Source: Croceibacterium_A sp039927815
Lineage (GTDB): Bacteria > Pseudomonadota > Alphaproteobacteria > Sphingomonadales > Sphingomonadaceae
Assembly (NCBI GenBank): GCA_039927815.1
Contig: JBDSUJ010000147.1
Location: 1 to 19,507, forward strand
Length of the DNA: 19,507 bases
Direction: 5' to 3'
The notes beneath the pieces were generated by a model. That model searched no databases. It was given only the letters and a program-made list of their open reading frames with translations, and was not told where the DNA came from. Positions 12,890 to 19,507 of this stretch are shown here, piece by piece; the stretch's first letter is position 1, and each line of letters opens with the position of its first letter. The position numbers were made by a program, and so were the translations under genes.

Positions 12890-13607
12890 ACGACAGCCAG
12901 TCCGGCAGCAACGCCGGGTCCAGGTTCTCGGTCCGCACGTGATCGATCGCGAACCCCAATTCGGGATAGCCCGCACGGCGCCGGCTTTCGTCCGAGCGGT
13001 CGAAGGGGACGACTACAACCCGCCGGTTGACCTTTTGCCGCCAGTTCATCCGAGCGGTATTTTCCTGCCCGATGTAGCAGCCCTTGTCGAACGCCACGCC
13101 GTGGAGCTCTGCGGCATTGGTTTCCAGCCACAGCAGGTCGCCCAGTTCGGCGCGGCCTTCGGGCACGCCAAGCCGCAGGCGATGGCCGAGCCAGGCGTCG
13201 TCGACCGCCAGATCCGCGTCGGAGACCTTGGCGATCCAGCGTTGTCCCAAGCCGGGCAGGCGCGGATCGGGCGCGCCCCCGTCACCCTGCTCGGCCTGCC
13301 AGAACACACCGAGTGACGGGTCGACCGCGATCACCAGCTTGCGCCGCAAGCGGAACATCGCCAGCCGCTTGACCAACTCGGCTGCGTGGTCGGCTTCGCA
13401 ATCGAGCAACAGCCCGCCCCCGCCAGCCGGCCACACGATCATATCGAATTGCGTCTTGCCTTGCGCGCTCAGCAGGGCGGCATAGACCGGCAGCGCGCCG
13501 GTCACGTCGTTGGTCAGCAACCCTTGCAGGAAACCGGCGGCATCCTCGCCCTCACCGTCAGCGGCTACACGCACCACCGCGCGCGAGAACAAGCGTTCGT
13601 GGGCCAT
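12873..13607 (-). CDS. ygfZ: YgfZ-type folate-binding protein (Fe-S cluster repair/assembly)
   Basis: YgfZ uses tetrahydrofolate to support making or repairing certain Fe-S enzymes such as MiaB. The 244-residue protein has the GcvT-like fold, with FLQGLLTNDVTG (26-37) and the signature DKGCYIGQE (174-182), whose Cys177 is the conserved residue of YgfZ. ENTARMNWR follows, as in the family. It is shorter than E. coli YgfZ (326 residues). The ATG at 13607 is 45 bases from pyrC, which diverges. It overlaps the TetR gene at its 3' end. Confidence 0.93.
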   Translation of the reverse strand: MAHERLFSRAVVRVAADGEGEDAAGFLQGLLTNDVTGALPVYAALLSAQGKTQFDMIVWPAGGGGLLLDCEADHAAELVKRLAMFRLRRKLVIAVDPSLGVFWQAEQGDGGAPDPRLPGLGQRWIAKVSDADLAVDDAWLGHRLRLGVPEGRAELGDLLWLETNAAELHGVAFDKGCYIGQENTARMNWRQKVNRRVVVVPFDRSDESRRRAGYPELGFAIDHVRTENLDPALLPDWLSFNPAG

Positions 13608-13652
13608 GCGCGCAAGGTGGGCCGGGTCTGGCGATAGTCAAGGCGCTATGCC

Positions 13653-14690
13653 ATGGCCGCCGCGATGAGCGAGACGCTGACCATCCGCCGGCCCGACGAC
13701 TGGCATGTTCATCTGCGCGATGGCGACATGCTGCGCGCAGTGGTGGGTTATACCGCGCGCCAATTCGCGCGCGCGATCGTCATGCCCAACCTTGCGCCGC
13801 CGGTCACCACCGCCGCGATGGCCGCCGCCTATCGCGAGCGGATCGTCGCGGCGTTGCCAGCGGACGCGGATTTTACCCCGTTGATGACCTGCTATCTGAC
13901 CGACGCGACCGATCCCGCCGACCTCGCAGCCGGGTTCGCCGACGGGGTGTTCACCGCCGCCAAGCTCTATCCGGCAGGCGCCACCACCAACTCGGCCAGC
14001 GGGGTGACCGACCTCGCGCGCATCCGCCCGGTGCTCGAGCGGATGGCCGAGATCGGCATGGTCCTGTGCGTCCACGGCGAGGTGACCGATCCCGACGTCG
14101 ACGTGTTCGACCGCGAGGCGGTGTTCATCGAGTCCGTGCTGGCGCCGCTGGTGCGCGACCTGTCCCAGCTCAAAGTGGTGTTCGAGCATGCAACCACCCA
14201 GCAAGCGGTCGAATTCGTCACGGCAGCGAGCGTCAATGTCGCGGCGACGATTACGCCGCAGCACCTACACCTCAACCGCAACGCCATGCTGGTCGGCGGG
14301 ATCCGCCCGCACGCCTATTGCCTGCCAGTCGCCAAGCGCGAGAAGCACCGACTGGCGCTGCGCCGTGCTGCGACTTCGGGTTCACCCAAGTTCTTCCTCG
14401 GCACCGACAGCGCGCCGCACTTGCGCGGGGCCAAGGAAAGCGGCTGCGGCTGCGCGGGCATCTTCAACGCCCCGTTCGCGCTCGAAAGCTATCTCGCGGT
14501 GTTCGAAGCCGAAGGCGCGCTCGACCGGTTCGAAGGTTTTGCCAGCGAGCATGGAGCGCGGTTCTATGGCCTGCCGCTCAACGCGGGCACGGTAACATTG
14601 GAAAAGGCGCCCACCCAAGTGCCCGGCGAACTCGCGGGCGTGGTGCCGTTTCATGCCGGCGAGACCCTCACCTGGCGGATAGTTCGTTAA
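13653..14690 (+). CDS. pyrC: Dihydroorotase
   Basis: PyrC closes N-carbamoyl-L-aspartate to dihydroorotate in pyrimidine synthesis. The 345-residue protein is the E. coli-type enzyme. Zinc ligands H18 and H20 are in DDWHVHLRDG. K104 in FTAAKLYPAGATTNS is the carbamylated bridging lysine. H141 (VHGE), H179 (FEHATT) and catalytic D252 (LGTDSAPH) complete the site, close to E. coli numbering. ATGs at 13653 and 13665 are both possible. AAGG (13640-13643) favours the first. The stop overlaps the stop of the convergent RarD-like gene by three bases. Confidence 0.97.
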   Translation: MAAAMSETLTIRRPDDWHVHLRDGDMLRAVVGYTARQFARAIVMPNLAPPVTTAAMAAAYRERIVAALPADADFTPLMTCYLTDATDPADLAAGFADGVFTAAKLYPAGATTNSASGVTDLARIRPVLERMAEIGMVLCVHGEVTDPDVDVFDREAVFIESVLAPLVRDLSQLKVVFEHATTQQAVEFVTAASVNVAATITPQHLHLNRNAMLVGGIRPHAYCLPVAKREKHRLALRRAATSGSPKFFLGTDSAPHLRGAKESGCGCAGIFNAPFALESYLAVFEAEGALDRFEGFASEHGARFYGLPLNAGTVTLEKAPTQVPGELAGVVPFHAGETLTWRIVR

Positions 14691-15598
14691 GCCTCGACGG
14701 GCGCTTTCGTGGTCAGCCGGCGGCCGCGCAGCAGCTCCCAGCTGAATAGCGCGGCAGCGCCCCAGATGGCGATATAGCAGGCCAGCTGCGCGGGTTTGAG
14801 CGGTTCATCGAACACCGTCAGGCCAAGGATGAACACCACTGTTGGCGAGATGAACTGCAGGAATCCGATCACGGTATAGGGCATACGCCGCGCGGCAATG
14901 GCGAAACACATCAACGGCACGGCGGTCATCGGTCCGCTCCACGCCACTGCCAGTGCGGTCGGCCAACCATGGGCCAGCGCCGGGCCCGCGGGCGAGCGCC
15001 AGGCGAACGCGACGATGCCCAGCGCGACCGGCGTAAGGATCAGCGATTCGACCATCAGCCCGGTCAACGGGCCCGCCGCCACGGTCTTGCGCAGCAGGCC
15101 GTAGATGCCGAACGTCACCGCCATCGACAGGCTCAGCCACATCGTGGTCAGCGCGCCGATCGCCAGCGCCGCCACCCCCAGCGCTGCCAGCCCGACCGCC
15201 CACCATTGCCGCCGGGTCAATTGCTCGCCCAGAACCACCAGGCCGAGTAGCATCATCGTCAACGGTAGGATGTAATAGCCTAGGCTGGCGGCATAGATGT
15301 GCCCGTTCTGGATCGCCCATACGTACAAGAACCAGTTGATCGCCACCACCGATGCGCTGGCCACCAGCGTCAGCACCGCGCGCCGGTCCTGCAGCACCCC
15401 CGCCAATTCGCGCCAGCCGCTGGTGGCGGCCAGCATCACCAGGCACAGCGGCAGCGTGAACAGCACCCGCCAGGCGATGAATTCGACCGGGGGCACGTCT
15501 TTGACCAGCAGGAGGTACAGCGGCATCGAGCCCCACACCACGTGCGCGCCAAGCGCGTAGGGCAAGCCGCTGCGGACGGACGGGGGGGCGTCGCTCAT
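14687..15598 (-). CDS. rarD: EamA/DMT permease, RarD-like
   Basis: This 303-residue integral membrane protein has ten predicted helices in two repeats of the EamA drug/metabolite transporter family. The opening SGLPYALGAHVVWGSMPLYLLLVKDVPPVEFIAWRVLF, with NWFLYVWAIQNGHIYAASLGYYILPL, closely follows RarD. Transported substrate is unknown; the chloramphenicol link in E. coli is indirect. The ORF extends upstream to 15643, but MSDAPPSVRSG at 15598 fits better because the extra 15 residues are basic and not family-like. No clear ribosome binding site is seen. Its 3' end overlaps pyrC by three bases. Confidence 0.88.
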   Translation of the reverse strand: MSDAPPSVRSGLPYALGAHVVWGSMPLYLLLVKDVPPVEFIAWRVLFTLPLCLVMLAATSGWRELAGVLQDRRAVLTLVASASVVAINWFLYVWAIQNGHIYAASLGYYILPLTMMLLGLVVLGEQLTRRQWWAVGLAALGVAALAIGALTTMWLSLSMAVTFGIYGLLRKTVAAGPLTGLMVESLILTPVALGIVAFAWRSPAGPALAHGWPTALAVAWSGPMTAVPLMCFAIAARRMPYTVIGFLQFISPTVVFILGLTVFDEPLKPAQLACYIAIWGAAALFSWELLRGRRLTTKAPVEA

Positions 15599-15737
15599 CG
15601 CAGGGCGGGTAACCGCGCCGTGCCGCCGCGACAAGCCGCGCAAGATGAACGCCTGCCTGACAGCCGGGTTGCATCGCGTTCAGAAATAACCGGGTAAAGC
15701 TTAACCATCGAACGGTCGAACATTTCGGAGAATGATC

Positions 15738-16133
15738 GTGACCAAGCTTTTCAAATCCGCTGCACTGGCGCTGGCAGCGTCGAGCGTTGCGCTCAGCGCG
15801 GTTCCCGCCGAAGCGCGCGGGCATGGTCATGCCTATGGCCATCGCTACGAGCAGTCGAACAGCTACGACAATTATAGCAATGGCTATGGCACCAACGGCT
15901 ATGGCTACGTCGAGCCGACCTATCAAAATTCTCGCGTGTGGCAGGGCCAGAACGGCAATTACTGCTGCCAGAAGAAGGACGGCACGACCGGCCTGGTCGT
16001 CGGCGCCGCGGCCGGCGCGCTGCTCGGCCGCGCGGTCGACCGGCGCGGTGACCGCGCGCTCGGGACCGTGCTCGGGGCCGCCGCCGGAGCGCTGCTCGGC
16101 AAACAGGTCGCGCAGGGGACGAACTGCCGCTGA
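15738..16133 (+). CDS. Secreted glycine-zipper 2TM protein
   Basis: This 131-residue protein has a signal peptide (MTKLFKSAALALAASSVALSAVPAEA, cut near residue 26), then a Tyr/Asn/Gly-rich low-complexity stretch (about 34-64). After that come two near-identical glycine-zipper repeats: VVGAAAGALLGRAVD (87-101) and VLGAAAGALLGKQVA (111-125). Glycine-zipper 2TM proteins (Rick_17kDa-like) sit in the outer membrane or periplasm, and their function is unclear. I prefer the GTG at 15738, because GGAG (15727-15730) is seven bases upstream. The ATG at 15732, adding two residues, is one base from that site. Four cysteines (two in NYCCQ, one at NCR) could form disulfides. No terminator is obvious close to the stop. 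Confidence 0.82.
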   Translation: MTKLFKSAALALAASSVALSAVPAEARGHGHAYGHRYEQSNSYDNYSNGYGTNGYGYVEPTYQNSRVWQGQNGNYCCQKKDGTTGLVVGAAAGALLGRAVDRRGDRALGTVLGAAAGALLGKQVAQGTNCR

Positions 16134-16155
16134 GCCAAATCATCGCATACCGGGC

Positions 16156-16258
16156 GCAGTCTTCCCTGTTGACTGCTCACGGTGAGCGCGGTCCCTCGGG
16201 TCGTGACAAAAGGAGGGATCGCGTCAGGGCGTCCGCATGGCAACGTGCGGGCGCCCTG
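16156..16258 (+). ncRNA. Candidate structured RNA: three tandem hairpins
   Basis: Three stems lie in the 211-base gap between the glycine-zipper and lipoprotein genes. GCAGTC (16156-16161) pairs with GACTGC (16171-16176). An 11-pair stem joins 16187-16197 and 16213-16223. After one base, a 15-pair stem (16225-16239 with 16244-16258) is capped by a GCAA tetraloop. All three wobble pairs (one in the second stem, two in the third) are G-U only if the plus strand is the RNA. An SD-like AAAAGGAGGG (16208-16217) overlaps the second stem. The palindrome GCTCAC-g-GTGAGC (16175-16187) is an alternative fold. The weak tail TTCGTGTG argues against a simple terminator. It could be the 3' end of the upstream gene, a leader for the downstream one or a small RNA. 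Confidence 0.35.
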
Positions 16259-16344
16259 TTCGTGTGAGCTGCCGAAGCCGGTCGCTGCTGATATTTACCC
16301 TAAGCCTAAACCTTATCGCGGTGGTTGTGCGCTACAGTCGAGCG

Positions 16345-17055
16345 ATGAGATGCCTCGCCTTGCTCGTCACGCCCGTGTTCCTGCTTGCCGCGTGCGGCCG
16401 CGCCGACAAGCCGGCCGAACCACCGCGCAACGATGACCCGGCGCTTGCCGCCGCACTTGGCGACGAGATCACCATCGACCCCGACCTGCCGGGCCAGAAC
16501 CGCGCCAACGCTGTTGCCTCGTTGCCTTCGACCGATGGCTCGGTCCCGAGCCTCGATGTCACGCCCGCGGCGATCGGCCGGGCCCGCTCCGATGCGCTGG
16601 CGCTGGTCGGCGGGCCGGGCGAGATGCGCACTGCCCCGGCCGCGCGCGCGGTCGCCGGCACTTTGCCGCCCGACGCCGCGCTCAGCGCCGCCGCCCGGGC
16701 CGCGCATGCGCCGGGCACCGGCGCCTGTGCCGCCAAGGCGCAATACACGGCGGCGTGGGCGGCCAAGTTGCCCACCGAATTCCCGGTCTATCCGCGTGGA
16801 GCGGTGCAGGAGGCGGCCGGCACCGACGCCGACGGTTGTGCGCTGCGGGTGGTCAATTTCCGAACACCGGTACCGGTCGGCGAGGTGATGGACTTCTACT
16901 TTACCCGGGCGACGAAGGCCGGCTTTTCGACGCAGCACGTGCTGCAGGATGGCGACCACGTGCTCGGTGGAACCAAGGGCAAGGCATCTTATACGTTGTA
17001 CGCCCGCAAGCTGCCGGGCGGTGCGACTGAAGTCGATCTCGTCACCAGCGGCTGA
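16345..17055 (+). CDS. Lipoprotein of unknown function
   Basis: This 236-residue protein begins with a lipoprotein signal (MRCLALLVTPVFLLAAC, lipid cysteine C17), followed by a disordered, Pro/Ala-rich region to about 130. The C-terminal part holds a more ordered domain with two cysteines (GACAAKAQYTAAWAAKLPTEFPVYPRGAVQEA... CALRVVNF) and VPVGEVMDFYFTRATKAGFS, ending KASYTLYARKLPGGATEVDLVTSG. I do not recognise the family. The longer open frame from 16237 adds 36 residues with a second hydrophobic stretch, and that ATG lies inside a strong hairpin. I therefore use 16345, whose ribosome binding site is weak. Its stop touches the astD stop with no gap. Confidence 0.78.
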   Translation: MRCLALLVTPVFLLAACGRADKPAEPPRNDDPALAAALGDEITIDPDLPGQNRANAVASLPSTDGSVPSLDVTPAAIGRARSDALALVGGPGEMRTAPAARAVAGTLPPDAALSAAARAAHAPGTGACAAKAQYTAAWAAKLPTEFPVYPRGAVQEAAGTDADGCALRVVNFRTPVPVGEVMDFYFTRATKAGFSTQHVLQDGDHVLGGTKGKASYTLYARKLPGGATEVDLVTSG

Positions 17056-18492
17056 TTAGGTGAACCCCACGCCCAGGCTGGCGCGCGGCTGCTCCATCTC
17101 GCTGCTGGCGACCGGATAGGCGCAGTAATCCGCGGCATAGAACGCCGCTGCCCGGTGGTTGCCCGAATAGCCCACGCCGCCGAACGGTGCGGCCGAGCTG
17201 GCCCCGTTGGTGGGCCGGTTCCAGTTCACGATCCCGGCACGGATATTGGCCCAGAAGCGATTGTAGTCCTGCGGACTGCCGCCGATAAGCGCCGCCGACA
17301 GGCCGAACCGGGTTGCATTGGCCTCCGCGATCGCCTGGTCGAAATCGTCCACCTTGATCACTTGCAGGACCGGGCCGAACAGCTCGATATCGGGGCGCTC
17401 GACCATTGCCGTGGTGTCGATGATTCCCGGGGTCACGAACGGCAGATCGCCCCGCGGGCGGCGCATGTGGCTGATCGCCTTGCCGCCGTTCGAGAGGAGG
17501 TAGAGGAAGCTTTCGGTCAGCTGGTCGGCGGTGTCGACGTCGATCACCGGCCCCATGAACGGCGCCGGTTCGTCGAACGGGCCCCCAATGATGATCCGGT
17601 CGGTCAGCTTCTTCACTTCGGCAATCGCCTGATCGTAAAGCGAGGCCTTGATGATCAGCCGTCGCGCCGCGGTGCAGCGTTGTCCGGCGGTGGCAAAGGC
17701 GGACTGCACGATCAGCGTCGCCGCGTCGTTCAACAGCGGGGTGTCCCACAGCACGATCGGGTTGTTGCCGCCCATCTCTAGCGCGACGATCTTGCCGGGG
17801 TTGGTGGCGAGCCGGCGGTTGATGGCGATCCCGACCTGGGCCGAGCCGGTGAACAGCACCCCGTCGATCCCGTCGTGGATGGTCAGCGCCTGGCCTTGCG
17901 CCGCGCCGCCGATCAGCACTTGCGCCACGCCTTCGGGCACGCCCGCGCGGAGCAGCAGCGCGACCAGCATCTCGCCGCACGCCGGGGTCTTTTCGCTCGG
18001 CTTCAAGATTACCGCATTGCCCGCGATCAGCGCGGGCACGATGTGGCCGTTGGGGAGGTGGGCGGGGAGGTTGTACGGCCCGAGCACCGCCATCACCCCG
18101 TGCGGCTTGTGGCGCAGCGCGGCGGTGCCTTGGAGCGCGCTGTTGAGTTTGCGTTGTCCGGTCCGCTCGGCGTAGGCGCGGATCGATATTTCGACCTTGG
18201 CGATCACCGAATCGACTTCGGCGCGGGCTTCCCACAGCGGCTTGCCGGTTTCGCGCGCGATCATCTCCGCAAACGCGTCCTGTCCGGTGCGCACTTCGTT
18301 GGCGAACCGGCGCATCAGCTCGATCCGGGTCGCCAGCGGCTGCGCCGCCCACTGCGGCCAGGCATGGCGCGCCCGCGCAACGGCCTCATTTACATCACCA
18401 ACCGGGCCGCGCCACAACTCGGCGCCCGTGGCGGGCTCGTAAGAAACGATCTCGCGAACGCTCTCGGGCAAAGTGGGGGGCTGGGCGCTCAT
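17056..18492 (-). CDS. astD: N-succinylglutamate 5-semialdehyde dehydrogenase
   Basis: AstD oxidises N-succinylglutamate semialdehyde to N-succinylglutamate with NAD, step four of the arginine succinyltransferase (AST) pathway. The 478-residue protein has the AstD-specific SALQGTAALRHKPHGVMAVLGPYNLPAHLPNGHIVP run (118-153), catalytic E239 in LEMGGNNP and nucleophile C273 in AGQRCTAARR. APFGGVGYSGNHR and the terminal YAADYCAYPVASSE distinguish it from other aldehyde dehydrogenases. astA, astB, astC and astE are not adjacent, so this is a lone gene or the rest is elsewhere. The 65 bases before it (to 18557) show no clear promoter or ribosome binding site. Confidence 0.93.
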   Translation of the reverse strand: MSAQPPTLPESVREIVSYEPATGAELWRGPVGDVNEAVARARHAWPQWAAQPLATRIELMRRFANEVRTGQDAFAEMIARETGKPLWEARAEVDSVIAKVEISIRAYAERTGQRKLNSALQGTAALRHKPHGVMAVLGPYNLPAHLPNGHIVPALIAGNAVILKPSEKTPACGEMLVALLLRAGVPEGVAQVLIGGAAQGQALTIHDGIDGVLFTGSAQVGIAINRRLATNPGKIVALEMGGNNPIVLWDTPLLNDAATLIVQSAFATAGQRCTAARRLIIKASLYDQAIAEVKKLTDRIIIGGPFDEPAPFMGPVIDVDTADQLTESFLYLLSNGGKAISHMRRPRGDLPFVTPGIIDTTAMVERPDIELFGPVLQVIKVDDFDQAIAEANATRFGLSAALIGGSPQDYNRFWANIRAGIVNWNRPTNGASSAAPFGGVGYSGNHRAAAFYAADYCAYPVASSEMEQPRASLGVGFT

Positions 18493-18557
18493 CGGCTGAG
18501 CGGGTGTAATACTGCCAAGCGGTTAACCACACCAGTGCACCTAGGGTTTCGACGGGG

Positions 18558-19507
18558 TTACGATGCGTGCCCCGCAGGCGCGGGAGGCTCGTTGTGAGCT
18601 TCGCCCATGCGGCGCAAGGCTGCGATCTTATCCACCAGCGGCCGCCAGTCGTCGCGCTCGGCGATGCTCGACCAGATTGCTTCGACCTCATCGATCAGCA
18701 TCGTCTGCGGAGCGCTGTCCGACCAGTAGCCATGCGCGTGGTCGAGCGGCGCATAGCCCGTCAGCGCTTCGGCCAGCGGACCGGGCGCGCCGCGCCCGCC
18801 GCGGTGCGCAAAGAAGAACGCGTCTGGCCCGGCGTCGCTTTCGCGCATGGCGCGCTCGGCTACCTCGATGACCGCCAGATCGCGCTCGGGTCCTTGGCTC
18901 GTGACGCCCAACCGCCAGGTGAATCGGCGGCTCATCGCCGCGTGGTACAGCTCGGCGAAACGCTCGTACGCGGCCACCAGCGGCGGTGCATCGACCAGCT
19001 TTCGCAGCGCGATCGCCAGCTGTGCCAGGTTCCACCGGATCGCTTCGGGCTGACGGCCGAACGCGTACAGCCCGCTATGGTCGAAGTAAGCCGCGGTGAA
19101 CGCCGGGTCCCACCGCGGCAACCAGCGCCACGGGCCGTAATCGAAGCTCTCGCCGGTCACGTTCATGTTGTCGGTGTTGAGCACCCCGTGGACGAACCCG
19201 GCGACCATGTAGCTTGCCGCGAGGTCTGCCAGCCGCGCGACCGCCTGGTGCATCAGGATCACCGCAGGCTCGTCGCGGCCCGGGGCGTCGGCCGGCGGCA
19301 ACGGGCCTGGAAACTGCGCCAAGCAGTAATCGACCAGTTGCGCCAGGTGGACATCCTCCTCCAGCAACGCGAGGCGCTGAAATGTGCCGATGCGAACGTG
19401 CGAATGGCTCAGGCGCGTCAGCACCGCCGAGCGAGTCGGCGAAGGTTCGTCGCCGCGCACCAGCGCCTCGCCGGTCTCGATCACCGAGAACGTCTTGCTG
19501 GTGTAGA
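18558..19507 (-). CDS. selO: Protein adenylyltransferase SelO (YdiU), cut at right edge
   Basis: SelO is a pseudokinase-fold enzyme that transfers AMP from ATP to protein hydroxyl groups and is linked to the oxidative stress response. About 316 codons are visible, against a usual 480-490. The 5' part lies beyond 19507. The segments YTSKTFSVIETGE at the edge, SHSHVRIGTFQRLAL and HGVLNTDNMNVTGESFDYGPWRW are diagnostic. The last includes the catalytic Asp-Asn (NTDN) and the magnesium-binding Asp in FDYGPW. The ORF as listed starts at a GTG (19484), but translation is open to the edge, so that is not the real start. The C-terminus (EPPAPAGHAS) lacks the selenocysteine of eukaryotic SelO. Confidence 0.93.
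   Translation of the reverse strand, partial: YTSKTFSVIETGEALVRGDEPSPTRSAVLTRLSHSHVRIGTFQRLALLEEDVHLAQLVDYCLAQFPGPLPPADAPGRDEPAVILMHQAVARLADLAASYMVAGFVHGVLNTDNMNVTGESFDYGPWRWLPRWDPAFTAAYFDHSGLYAFGRQPEAIRWNLAQLAIALRKLVDAPPLVAAYERFAELYHAAMSRRFTWRLGVTSQGPERDLAVIEVAERAMRESDAGPDAFFFAHRGGRGAPGPLAEALTGYAPLDHAHGYWSDSAPQTMLIDEVEAIWSSIAERDDWRPLVDKIAALRRMGEAHNEPPAPAGHAS

Noticed and set aside
14805..15926. 373-codon open frame on the minus strand
   Set aside because: It runs through the RarD-like permease in another frame, with no membrane pattern or family motif, and is Gly/Arg-rich as expected from GC-rich shadow frames.
17042..18352. 436-codon minus-strand open frame
   Set aside because: It covers astD in another frame. 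The astD translation carries all catalytic residues, while this one is a low-complexity Arg/Gly/Ala-rich translation.
1..19507. CRISPR arrays, insertion sequences, integrases, tRNA or rRNA genes
   Set aside because: I read both strands for repeat-spacer patterns, transposase motifs and tRNA-like T-loops and found none that could be supported.

Overview
The window is a piece of ordinary bacterial chromosome, about two thirds G+C by eye, densely packed and with no visible mobile elements, CRISPR, rRNA or tRNA. The protein set fits an alphaproteobacterium, most likely Sphingomonadales: an L21 with a long Ala/Lys/Pro tail, an FnrL-type oxygen sensor with an N-terminal cysteine cluster, a FolB-like protein next to moaA, a class-II type dihydroorotase, and a secreted family of unknown function (PDLHGTWP...). 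The taxonomic placement is inferred from protein style, since no marker gene is present.

Layout, left to right. (1) 1-1017: the 5' end of an unidentified minus-strand gene, then a divergent SRPBCC (AHSA1-like) / ArsR pair sharing a perfect AT-rich inverted repeat that ends one base before the ArsR start codon. (2) 1067-3357: threonine synthase coupled to an RlmI-like methyltransferase, converging on a NUDIX hydrolase. (3) 3874-5001: a secreted protein of unknown function with its own hairpin terminator. (4) 5160-7561: a tightly coupled five-gene operon, folB-like, a 110-residue remnant-like SDR protein, moaA, moaD and moaE, combining pterin and molybdopterin functions. (5) 7572-9269: a three-helix membrane protein behind an FNR-type box, converging on a gene for an FNR-family [4Fe-4S] regulator that is co-transcribed with a small lipoprotein gene. 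(6) 9320-10369: rplU-rpmA with a promoter, a terminator-like hairpin in the leader and a strong terminator at the end. (7) 10447-12889: a GNAT acetyltransferase, a hotdog thioesterase coupled to a PF10118-type diiron-like protein, and a divergent TetR regulator with a palindrome over its start codon. (8) 12873-15598: ygfZ, pyrC and a RarD-type permease. (9) 15738-17055: a secreted glycine-zipper protein, an intergenic stretch full of hairpins that may be a structured RNA, and a lipoprotein. (10) 17056-19507: astD and a selO gene cut by the window edge.

I see no large undescribed defence or mobile system. The observations most worth following up are the half-SDR inside the folB-moaADE operon, the stacked hairpins at 16156-16258 whose G-U pairs indicate a plus-strand RNA, the FNR box placed at a class-II distance from the start of an uncharacterised membrane protein next to an FNR gene, and two regulators whose operators touch or cover start codons that lack a ribosome binding site. 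Convergent gene pairs are packed with almost no space between them.
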